In this document: positions 1-11,049 of the stretch, one piece after another
Position numbering within the stretch: position 1 is the stretch's first letter
How the letters are laid out: the number at the start of each line of letters is the position of its first letter
Source: Lineus longissimus
Taxonomy: Eukaryota > Nemertea > Pilidiophora > Heteronemertea > Lineidae
Length of the DNA stretch: 64,000 nucleotides
Assembly: GCF_910592395.1 (NCBI RefSeq)
Contig: NC_088310.1
Location: 17,739,501-17,803,500 of the forward strand
Direction of reading: 5' to 3'
Position numbers and translations under genes: made by a program
Notes under the pieces: model-generated
Told to the model about the DNA's origin: nothing
The model's database searches: none
Seen by the model: only the letters and a program-made list of their open reading frames with translations

Positions 1-3000
1 AACCGGCCTGCGCCTGTGGTGGAACCGAAAGAAGAGAAGCCGGATACTCCGCAGGAGGAGGCTGCTAAAGATGCAGAGAGCATCGGAGATCAGGAGGAGA
101 TGGACAGGTCACCAAGGGACGATACTACATCAGAAAGTCACAAAGGTAGGACCCACATATTCAAAAATACTTCCTTACTTACTTAGTCCTCTTCATCCCT
201 GGTGCTGGGGCCTTCACCATTCAAAAATAGGTATTTCCTAAAATAATATTTTCCTCCTCGAGCAGTGAAATTTTAAAGACTTTGGTCAGTAATGAAAATT
301 TGTATTGGTGTTTACAAATAAAAGAACAGTCTTGCCACACAGGGATGAATTTGAATTGAAAACAAATGGAGGAATCTGGTTAGATGTCAAATGGTGTTGA
401 TCATTTTTGCTGACGCCCTGTGTGTAATCCATCTCTCATGGTTTAACAAATGTATTTCGGTGCTTATGAAAATCCTTTTTCTTATCCTTATCAGAGGGTG
501 TTGAGATCAAGAACAATGCAGCCACGCCAGGAAGTTCCACCAGTGCTGATAAGTCGAAAAGTCCTAACCCCGGTAGCAAACCAGGCTCGGATAAGAAACC
601 GTCCAACACGAAAAAGGTCGGTGGAGGTCTCGGTGCACGGACACGTAGCAATGACAGCGTCAATTCCATCCGTCCGGGTAGTAAAGAAAAGGGTACCAGG
701 AGTGTGAGTGTGACGCCTCAGCCTGAGGTGGAGGAGGAGCCAGCTGTCAGGGAGCCCACGCCGGTGCCAACTCAATCCATCTTTATGCAAGCTGTTGAGT
801 TTTTATTGGAAGTCAAGGCTATGCCGGTAAGTTCATTTCATTGTTCATTGTTCATTGCTTTGAATGAGGAAGTCATCACAGTTTACCCTTGTCTCATCCT
901 GACTCTCGTGCGTTTGAGTCACCACTGTTGGATCCCTGGGTGAGTGACTTAGTGATCTCAAAACCCAGGGGTCAAGATGCCCATAAATATTAATTAGGGG
1001 GAAATCAAGTGCAGTTGAATATCCCTTGGCAGACATTACACCTCTGTTAGCAAGGCACCCTCTCAGTTTGGAACAGAGACTTTTGGTACCAATGGGTCAT
1101 TTTGTATACAGTTTAATCTCTGTATTCGAGACGTCTTGAGAACGTCCTCTGTGGAGGGGTTCTGCTGTATTATAAATATTAAGAGAATGTTCGATCATCT
1201 TTTGATGAGCTATGTTTCATTTTTCCTCACAGGGGACCGTTATTTATCATTGGGTGTAATACTCCAATCCTTCTGAAGCAACGTCCTGAGAGAAACGTGA
1301 AAGGTATCTTTGATTGTATGATCTCTGAAAGTCCAAACTAACAGCCCTCAAAATGTTCTGGTTTCAGTTCACTGAGCGTGCCCTAGCCCATGAGTTGCTG
1401 GACCCAATGGGTGGGCCTACAGCTGCCTATCACATCGCATTTGCCAGGCTGAAGTTACAAAAGAAAGAGTTTGAGGATGCTGAGGATTCGTTGAATGAGG
1501 CTTTGCAGCTTGACTACCAGGTACGTATGGTTCCTCTCGTTGGTGGAAGACTTAGAAGTTAACATTTTGATCAAAACATTACTGCTGTGTTCGCCACAAG
1601 GCCATTTGTCAGGGCATCCTGTCCTGCCTTGGTAGCTACCACCTTACCTTGGAGCGGTATGGTCGGTATGCGGTAAAAAAAGCAATGGAAAAAAAGCCCG
1701 GTAAAAAGGCAACGGTAAAAAAGGCAACGGAAAAAAAGACAACAGGTAAAAAAGCAACGGTAAAAAAGACAACGGGTAAAAAGACAACAGGTAAAAAGAC
1801 AACGGAAAAAAAAAAACAGGTAAAAAAAGCAACGGAAAAAAAGCAACAATCTAGGTAAAAAAGACAACAGGTAAAAAAGCAACGGTAAAAAAGACAACGG
1901 GTAAAAAGACAACGGGTAAAAAAGACAACGGAAAAAAAGACAACAGGTAAAAAAGCAATGGAAAAAAGCAACAATCTAGGTAAAAAAGACAACGGGTAAA
2001 AAAAGCAACGGAAAAAAATAATATAATAATAACTTCTAATTCGACCCTATAAATTCATTCAGAAATTTTGTCAGGGGTTGAACTGATAGGGAGCAACTAA
2101 CCGCAATTATGGTAGGGTGGCTCTATAGAGAAAATCGTTACCAAATTCTACAGCAAGGTAGGGTGGCTGCTGACCACCCTGCCTTTTGTTGCACAGTGGC
2201 AAAACTTATCACCCTACCCTGAGAAAAACCTGTACTGAATGTGATGCAATAGCACTCGAGAGTGATTTCCAAATGAGCAGAACAGACACGTTTTCGGTTT
2301 TTGGTCAGGAAAAGGAGGGAGACAGCAGAGATTGTGTAGTGAATTTTATTGACAGCCCAACTGCAGCCAAAAATTTTGCCCTCTCTATGCTAGACCAGGC
2401 CCTCTACACCAGTTGTCACAGTGGCAGTAATGAAATTTCAGCCGAGCGCAAAATACTTGTGGGGAGAGGTACTAACATAATTTCTGTATTATGTTTTTAG
2501 AATGCGGATGCATGGTCGATCATGGGTCATGTCAAGTACATGCTCGGTGACACGACCAATGCAAAGGATTGCTATGAGAGGACCCTTTCCTTCCTGAGTG
2601 ACGCAACGGAGATGCATTCCATATATCTGAGACTTGCTTCAATCTACTTACATGAAACCAAGGTAAGAGTTAGACTAGGTAGACAACAGCCTATGTGTCA
2701 GGGGACTTTGATACTGGCCTGGTGGTCAATAACTGTAAAGTCTTGTTTTTAGGCTTTGCTTGTTTTGAAGTTTTGACTGAACACATAAGGACATATAGAG
2801 ATACTAATTGGAAACAAAAATTCCTCAAAAATAGAAAATATTGGCTTGGCGGTGTTTTGTACCCTGTATTGCAAGAGTAAAACCGTCATTTTGATGTATG
2901 CTTGGAGTTTTTATTGGGCGGTTCTTGTTTTTAATGTTTCACTCGCAGAAATCAATCCGCATATCTCTCTCCATTTCAGTTCCAAGAAGCCAAAAATACA

Positions 3001-4886
3001 TTCCTTATGGCCTGTAAGAATTCTCCGTCGTGTGTGTCTTGGTTAGGAGTGGGAATTGCATGCTACAGGGTAAGCTTGGTCATTCTCCATTCTCTATTCA
3101 TTGACGTCTGCCAGCTTGTAATCGTTTACATACATCCTGCAAGTGGGTAGGAGTTGGAATTGCATCATGCTACAGGGTGAGCTTGTCCATCCTTCATTCT
3201 TGTTTTTGATTCATTGACGTCTGCCAGCTTGTAATCGTTTACCGGTACATACATCCTGCAAGTGGGTAGGAGTTGAAATTGCATCATGCTACAGGGTGAG
3301 CTTGTCCATCCTTCATTCTTGTTTTTGATTCATTGACGTCTGCCAGCTCATTAACTTATTCATACTCCCTGCAGGTTGGAAGGAACTTGCTCAATGGCAT
3401 TGCTGGTATAAGCAGACTATCAAAGTCTCAGCCTCTTGTTATTAACCTATCACACCACAGCATCAGTGATAGCTTCACAAGTTGTTATATAAATGTTAGG
3501 TAAACCAGGAGGTAACATGACTTAAAGTGATACTATGATGTGATTTACAACTTTGCGGAAATGCGTCCGTTTTTAATTGTTGATCACAAATGTAAAGCTC
3601 AAATTTTCCATTTTTGATTCGATTTATTATAAAATCGCTGAATGTAAACCACTGCGACCGCGAAAATGTTCATGTTGTGACGTCATCAACGAAAACGGCA
3701 TCGAAGCGAGCCATCCGGGTGGGATTAAACCATCAGTTTCTAGAAAATGTGCATTTCGGTTCGAAAACCTTACCGATTTATGAGAAAGTGACATAGTCAT
3801 TTATCAAAAACAGCTAAAACATTATATGGTGAAATTTGACACGAGTTACCCTTAAAGAGCAGAAGTCAGTCTGGAAATAAGCAGTTTCACTTATTCCTTA
3901 AAGTTGGGCCGCATTCTTTACAGATCAGGTCAAGCTATTTGATGCATCTGCACTCGATTCTGATTGGTGTTCTTGTTTTCCAGCTTGATGAGTTATCAGA
4001 GGCTGAAGACGCTCTCTCAGAGGCCAACATCTTGAATAACTACGACCCTGAAGTGTGGAGCTATCTCTCGCTCGTATGTCTCAAGACAAGCAGGGAGCTG
4101 GAGGCTGAGCAGGCATACAAGTATGCTCTCAAGGTGAGGGCAGTTTTATGGTGTCCTTAAATCTGAAATAACTGGTGAAGTGCCTTGATGTACTTCTTAA
4201 GTTGTTTGACTCTCACTATAAGACCATGAGTTTTGTAAACTCTGGTCTGCTCGACGCTCTGTCATTCACAAATTGAGCCACAGTGAGCGCTGTTTAACCA
4301 ACTCGTGCCTCTGTAGAGACCAATAATAATGACTGGCATGTGGTTTTGAAGTGCTTTGAGACAGATATTGAGAATGCAGAAGAAGAAAAAGAAGACCGAG
4401 CTTGGTTGGTAAAAAGCACTGACAGTATTTCAAACCCACTAGTCATAATTATCTTAAGTATGCTAGGTCAAAATGGGGGCACTAAGCAGCCCTGTATCTG
4501 AGGTAAATCCAGTTATACATGCTTCCCGAAATTGGTGGCTTGCATTGGAACTAACTTTTTCCCCCTTGTCCGTCATGAAAGGCATTCAAGTGTGTTGGTC
4601 AACCATGACTATCTCCTTTGTCCCTCCACCATAAGGACTAGTTTCCCCTTATGACTTCACTATTTCAATGGGGTACTGGGGAAAGCATCAGCGCCCCATT
4701 TCTGGAAAGGTGTATAAGGCTAATGGATGCGACAGAAATTGACAGTGCAGCGCAAGGGTATCATGTCAAAAATAGTAATAAAAGCCATTTTCTCCTGATT
4801 TTCAGTTGAACCTCCAAGATGAAGACCTGCTGAATGAAATCCAGCGAGTGCAAGAGGAAGTTGGTTTTGGAAATCCACAGCTATGA
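1..4886 (+). CDS. CFAP70: CFAP70 (TTC18), 3' part: TPR axonemal protein, 7 exons, 5'-truncated by the window
   Basis: Exons read in one consistent frame: 1-145, 495-826, 1368-1520, 2501-2662, 2980-3069, 3984-4133 and 4806-4886 (stop TGA 4884-4886), giving 370 residues. All junctions are GT-AG. The first ~160 residues are an acidic, then Ser/Lys/Pro-rich linker. The rest is a run of TPR helices, with landmarks [63 protein letters not shown] and [11 protein letters not shown]. The end, [10 protein letters not shown], matches the characteristic C-terminus of vertebrate CFAP70. The family is a cilia/flagella protein with an N-terminal region and C-terminal TPRs, linked to outer dynein arm regulation; the N-terminal part lies upstream of the window. 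Odd points: the donor of exon 2980-3069 is repeated twice downstream, and the intron after 1520 holds a purine-rich minisatellite. Identity is confident. Exon 1-145 is supported by phase and a plausible donor only. Confidence 0.93.
1668..2021. repeat. A-rich 15-19 bp minisatellite in a CFAP70 intron
   Basis: About 20 degenerate units of the form GGTAAAAAAGCAAC / GGTAAAAAAGACAACG are read almost entirely as purine plus C on the + strand. It lies within the intron 1521-2500. The long minus-strand reading frames across it (Phe/Leu/Cys-rich) are a by-product of the composition. Confidence 0.85.
3040..3345 (+). repeat. Tandem copies of a CFAP70 exon end and 5' splice site
   Basis: The last ~25 bases of exon 2980-3069 and its donor (GT at 3070) recur at donor positions 3177 and 3296, together with the following ~80 intronic bases. 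The two downstream copies agree closely (119-bp spacing) and carry a 3-base insertion (GCATCATGCT versus GCATGCT) and a gtgagc donor instead of gtaagc. No acceptor precedes the copies, so they look like decoy 5' splice sites rather than extra exons. Confidence 0.85.
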
Positions 4887-5755
4887 GTTACTGAATGAAC
4901 ATTAGCTTTGCTGAGGACTGGGTTGTGGCCACCTAAACATATTTGCACCCTTGGCATGATCTCTCAAAGTCCTTGTTGATATAAAGCAGTTCCAAATCTA
5001 TAGCAGGGAAAGTCAATGAGCGATATGACTAAAGACTACTGTTAGTTGATGATTTTACTTTAGTTCCTTTAATACCAAAATGTCTTGTGTAAATGTACAT
5101 GTTTTGATAAAAGGCATTTACTAGTCTTTATTCATATCACCCAATGATGAGTACTTAGGCTTCTTTCGAACAACCTGTTGTGATATTATGCAAGGCTCTG
5201 CTGAGTCTAAACTATGTCAGCTTGATCTCTTGGCTGTGATTCACTGTGCACAGATCAACTTTGTTGTCAATTGGTGGGATGAGTTAAAAATTGACTAGGA
5301 AAGCAAAAGGAATTTTGTTATTCAGTAACTTGAACTTCATTTCCAATCATCCTTTTAGAGACACTTCAAGAAAGACAGAAAAAATTGTCTTTATTTATAA
5401 GATGCTACCTTTAAAATTTAAATGATACTGATTCCATCCTTTATTATGTTAGTCCGTCCAAGATGTATGTAAATATTAGTCAGTCATATTTTGTAAATAA
5501 TTTATAATACATGTATACATGTACATAATGGAATTTGAAGACAGTGGTCAGTCTAATGTCAATTAGTATCTGTTTAATGTGTACAGTAGCTTACTGTATC
5601 AATCTTATCAGATTGAACATTCAATCTTTAACAGGTTGATTAGGAAGGGGGGGTGCTTTCACTTCAGATAGTTCCATCATTTTGAATTGAGTACAAACCG
5701 TCCATCTTTAATCAATAAATTATTTGTGTAAACTTTTATTTTTGAATAAATCACA
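4887..5755 (+). other. CFAP70 3' UTR and candidate polyadenylation signals
   Basis: AT-rich sequence follows the stop codon. AATAAA occurs at 5714-5719 and 5745-5750 and would end the transcript. A diverged copy of a foldback element lies inside at 5015-5147. Transcript evidence is needed to fix the end. Confidence 0.5.
5015..5147. mobile_element. MITE family A, diverged full-length copy
   Basis: Terminal inverted repeats of the type GATATGAATAAAGACTAG / CTAGTCTTTATTCATATC bound ~130 bp. The left end here has drifted (CGATATGACTAAAGAC), while the right end (TTCATATCACCC) is intact. AAT flanks both ends. Better copies are at 54188-54309 and 60717-60841. There is no internal coding sequence. 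Confidence 0.7.
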
Positions 5756-7570
5756 TATTTGAGTTATGCCTGTTTTCAACTTTTTGGTTCCTGCACTCAC
5801 TGCTTCTTCTGAAAAGACGTTTTGATGTCGTAATCTTGAGAAGATCAGTGGCCACTTTTCAATCTTGGAGACGTAATTTTTTACCTGTAAGTCACCAGTC
5901 GACTCTCATAGCCAGGAATTTACCAATCTACAAACTCCTCCGCCCTTCAGAAAAGAAGAGAAGTGTCCAGGACGTAGATTTTGAAAGGGTTAATTGAGAC
6001 CCTTGGACGATGGACTGATTCCATGCTGGTGGAGATATCCCTAAGTCAAATAATGCAAGCCCACCTGGGGTACTGCATCACTTTATTTTTTCTGGAGACT
6101 TTCAGGTGGAGTTATGGTAATGAGGCAAAGATCAAACAAAGCCACAATGTGGACCAAAAGCCACTTTCTGGACACTGACCCTGAAACATTCGTCGTACAC
6201 TACCCCAGTCCCTTTGAGCCTTTTTGATAGAGCTTAATCTTGGGCTGCATATTCCATCCTCTTTGCACAAAATCCGTTCTACATGGATATCACTGCCAAG
6301 TATCTCCACCAAGACAAATCCATCCTCCATGGATATCAATAGGGCTGGGGACATCAGGAGACCAGTTTTGACTATGCATGGTTGTGACAGCTTGTCCATA
6401 GGCTTATCACCATAAATGTCTCCCACGTATCTCCGCCACAACGAAATCCGTCCTCCATGGAGATCAATGGGGAACAGGGGACATTGGGGGACTGGGAACA
6501 GCAGGAGACTATACATGGTGTGATGGCCTGACCATTGACCTATCACAGTAAGTATCTTCACCATCACAAAATCCGTCCTCCATGGACATCAATGGAGAAC
6601 AGGGCACATTGTGGAACTGGGAACAGCAGGAGATTATGTATGGTTGTGACAGCCTGACCATTGACCTATCACAGTAAATGTCTCCCAAGCATCTTCACCA
6701 ACACAAAATCCGTCCACCATGGAGACCAATGGCGAACAGGGCACATTGTGGAACTGGGAACAGCAGGAGATTATGCATGGTTGTGACAGGCTGACCATTG
6801 ACCTATCACAGTAAATGTCTCCCAAGTATCTTCACCAACACAAAATCCGTCCTCCATGGACATCAATGGAGAACAGGGCACATTGTGGAACTGGGAACAG
6901 CAGGAGATTATGTATGGTTGTGACAGCCTGACCATTGACCTATCACAGTAAATGTCTCCCAAGTATCTTCACCAACACAAAATCCGTCCTCCATGCAGAT
7001 CAATGGGAACAGGGCACATTGTGGAACTGGGAACAGCAGGAGATTATGCATGGTTGTGACAGCCTGACCATAGACCTATCACAGTAAATGTCTCCCAAGT
7101 ACCTACACCAACATGAAGTCCTTCCTCCATGAAGCGCAATGGAGGACTGAGGACAACATCAGGGGTCTAGTTTTGACTGTGCATGGTTGTGACAGCTTGA
7201 CCATAGTCCTATCACGGTAAATGTCTCCCAAGTACCTACACCAACATGAAGTCCTTCTTCCATGAAGCGCAATGGGGGACTGAGGACAACATCAGGGGAC
7301 TAGTTTTGACTGTGCATGGTTGTGACAGCTTGACCATAGTCCTATCACGGTAAATGTCTCCCAAGTACCTACACCAACATGAAGTCCTTCATCCATGAAG
7401 CGCAATGGGGGACTGAGGACAACATCAGGGGACAAGTTTTGACGGTGCATGGTTGTGGCGACAGGTCCAAAGGCCTTTACAGTGAATGCCTCTCCAAGTA
7501 TTTCCACCAACACCAAATCCCTCCTCCATTGAGGTCAGTGGGGGACAGATTTTGTGTTGGCGAAAATGCT

Positions 7571-10500
7571 TGGGAGACATTTACTGTGATAGGCCAATGG
7601 TCAGGCTGTCACAACCATGCATAATCTCCTGTTGTCCCCAGTCCCCCAATGTCCCCTGTTAGCCATTGATCTCCATGGAGGACGGATTTTGTGTTAGTGA
7701 AGATACTTGGGAGACATTTACTGTGATAGTCCAATGGTCAGGCTGTCACAACCATGCATAATCTCCTGCTGTCCCCAGTCTCCCAATGTCCCCGGTACCC
7801 CATTGATCTCCATGGAGGACGGATTTTTTGTTAGTGAAGATACTTGGGAGACATTTACTTTTATAGGCATTTGGTCAGGCTGTCACAACAATACATGATC
7901 TCCTGCTGTCTCTAGTCTCCCAATGTCCCCTGTTCCTCATTGATCTCCGTGGAGGACGAATTTTGTGTTGGTGAAGAAATTGGGAGACATTTACTGTGAT
8001 AGGCCAATCGTCAGGCTGTCACAACCATGCATAATCTCCTGTTGTCTCCTGTCCCCCAATGTCACCTGTTCCCCATTGATCTCCATGCTGTAAGGATTTT
8101 GTGTTGGTGAAGATTCTTGGGAGACATTTACTATAATAGGTCAATGGTCAGGCCGTGCATAATCACCTGTTGTCTCCTGTCCCCCAATGTCCCCTGTTCG
8201 CCATTGGTCTCCATGGAGTACGGATTTTGTGTTAGTGAAGATACTTGCGAGACATTTACTGTGATAGGCCAATGGTCAGGCTGTCACAACCATACATAAT
8301 CTCCTGCTGTTCCCAGTCCCCCAATGTCCCCTGTTTGCCATTGGTCTCCATGGAGGACGGATTTTGTGTTGGTGAAGATTCTTGGAAGACAGTTACTGTG
8401 ATAGGTCAATGGTCAGGCAATCACAACCATGCATAATCTCCTGTTGTTCCCATTCCCCCAATGTCCCCTGTCCCCATTGATCTCCATGGAGGACGGATTT
8501 CGTGTTGGTGAAGGTATTTGGGAGACATTTACTGTGATAGGTTAATGGTCAGGCCATCACAACCATGCATAATCTCCTGCCGTTCCCTGTCCCCCAATGT
8601 CCCCTGTTCGCCATTGGTCTCAATGGAGGACGGATTTTGTGTTGGTGAAGATACTTGAGAGACATTTACAGTGATAGGCCAATGGTCAGTCTGTCACAAC
8701 CATGCATAATCTCCTGTTGTCCCCAGTCAACAATGTGCCCTGTTCTCCATTGATCTCCATGGAGGACAGATTTTGTGTTGGTGTAGAAACTTGGGAGACA
8801 TTTACTGTGATAGGCCCTTGGTCAGGCTGTCACAACCATGCATAATCTCCTGCTGTTCCCAGTCCCCCAATGTCCCCTGTTTGCCATTGGTCTCCATGGA
8901 GGACGGATTTTGTGTTTGGGAAGATACTTGGGAGACATTTACTGTGATAGGCCAATGGTCAGGCTGTCACAACCATGCATAATCTCCTGCTGTTCCCAGT
9001 CCCCCAATGTCACCTGTTCCCATTGATCTCCATGGTGGACGGATTTTGTGTTGGTGAAGATTCTTGGAAGACAGTTACTGTGATAGGTCAATGGTCAGGC
9101 AATCACAACCATGCATAATCTCCTGTTGTTCCCATTCCCCCAATGTGCCCTGTCCCCATTGATCTCCATGGAGGACGGATTTCGTGTTGGTGAAGGTATT
9201 TGGGAGACATTTACTGTGATAGGCCAATGGTCAGGCTGTCACAACCATGCATAATCTCCTGTTGTCCCCAGTCCCCCAATGTCCCCTGTTAGCCATTGAT
9301 CTCCATGGAGGACGGATTTTGTGTTAGTGAAGATACTTGGGAGACATTTACTGTGATAGTCCAATGGTCAGGCTGTCACAACCATGCATAATCTCCTGCT
9401 GTCCCCAGTCTCCCAATGTCCCCGGTACCCCATTGATCTCCATGGAGGACGGATTTTTTGTTAGTGAAGATACTTGGGAGACATTTACTTTTATAGGCAT
9501 TTGGTCAGGCTGTCACAACAATACATGATCTCCTGCTGTCTCTAGTCTCCCAATGTCCCCTGTTCCTCATTGATCTCCGTGGAGGACGAATTTTGTGTTG
9601 GTGAAGAAATTGGGAGACATTTACTGTGATAGGCCAATCGTCAGGCTGTCACAACCATGCATAATCTCCTGTTGTCTCCTGTCCCCCAATGTCACCTGTT
9701 CCCCATTGATCTCCATGCTGTAAGGATTTTGTGTTGGTGAAGATTCTTGGGAGACATTTACTATAATAGGTCAATGGTCAGGCCGTGCATAATCACCTGT
9801 TGTCTCCTGTCCCCCAATGTCCCCTGTTCGCCATTGGTCTCCATGGAGTACGGATTTTGTGTTAGTGAAGATACTTGCGAGACATTTACTGTGATAGGCC
9901 AATGGTCAGGCTGTCACAACCATACATAATCTCCTGCTGTTCCCAGTCCCCCAATGTCCCCTGTTTGCCATTGGTCTCCATGGAGGACGGATTTTGTGTT
10001 GGTGAAGATTCTTGGAAGACAGTTACTGTGATAGGTCAATGGTCAGGCAATCACAACCATGCATAATCTCCTGTTGTTCCCATTCCCCCAATGTCCCCTG
10101 TCCCCATTGATCTCCATGGAGGACGGATTTCGTGTTGGTGAAGGTATTTGGGAGACATTTACTGTGATAGGTTAATGGTCAGGCCATCACAACCATGCAT
10201 AATCTCCTGCCGTTCCCTGTCCCCCAATGTCCCCTGTTCGCCATTGGTCTCAATGGAGGACGGATTTTGTGTTGGTGAAGATACTTGAGAGACATTTACA
10301 GTGATAGGCCAATGGTCAGTCTGTCACAACCATGCATAATCTCCTGTTGTCCCCAGTCAACAATGTGCCCTGTTCTCCATTGATCTCCATGGAGGACAGA
10401 TTTTGTGTTGGTGTAGAAACTTGGGAGACATTTACTGTGATAGGCCCTTGGTCAGGCTGTCACAACCATGCATAATCTCCTGCTGTTCCCAGTCCCCCAA

Positions 10501-10853
10501 TGTCCCCTGTTTGCCATTGGTCTCCATGGAGGACGGATTTTGTGTTTGGGAAGATACTTGGGAGACATTTACTGTGATAGGCCAATGGTCAGGCTGTCAC
10601 AACCATGCATAATCTCCTGCTGTTCCCAGTCCCCCAATGTCACCTGTTCCCATTGATCTCCATGGTGGACGGATTTTGTGTTGGTGAAGATTCTTGGAAG
10701 ACAGTTACTGTGATAGGTCAATGGTCAGGCAATCACAACCATGCATAATCTCCTGTTGTTCCCATTCCCCCAATGTGCCCTGTCCCCATTGATCTCCATG
10801 GAGGACGGATTTCGTGTTGGTGAAGGTATTTGGGAGACATTTACTGTGATAGG
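7571..10853 (+). repeat. Higher-order tandem duplication in the satellite, 1630 bp x 2
   Basis: The block 7571-9223 recurs at an offset of exactly 1630 bp (9201-10853). Every variant I compared is shared, including odd monomers such as the one lacking TCACAACCA near 8150/9780. The unit is twelve monomers. The lack of differences implies a very recent duplication or gene conversion, or an assembly artefact. Confidence 0.9.
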
Positions 10854-11049
10854 TTAATGGTCAGGCCATCACAACCATGCATAATCTCCTGCCGTTCCCT
10901 GTCCCCCAATGTCCCCTGTTCGCCATTGGTCTCCATGGAGGACGGATTTTGTATTGATGAAGATACTTGAGAGACATTTACAATGATAGGTCATTGGTCA
11001 GCCTGTCACAACCATGCATAATCTCCTGTTGTCCCCAGTCAACAATGTG

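Noticed and set aside
1571-1992. Phe/Leu/Cys-rich minus frames and a Lys/Thr-rich plus frame
   Set aside because: Composition effect of the A-rich minisatellite in a CFAP70 intron.
2186-2500. 104-residue plus frame upstream of a CFAP70 exon
   Set aside because: It ends at the acceptor of exon 2501 and has no recognisable domain. It is an intronic chance frame.
3577-3796. Overlapping 60-68 residue frames with CpG-richer composition in a CFAP70 intron
   Set aside because: Two frames are open over the same stretch with no splice sites in phase with CFAP70. More likely a dispersed repeat fragment; I could not identify it.
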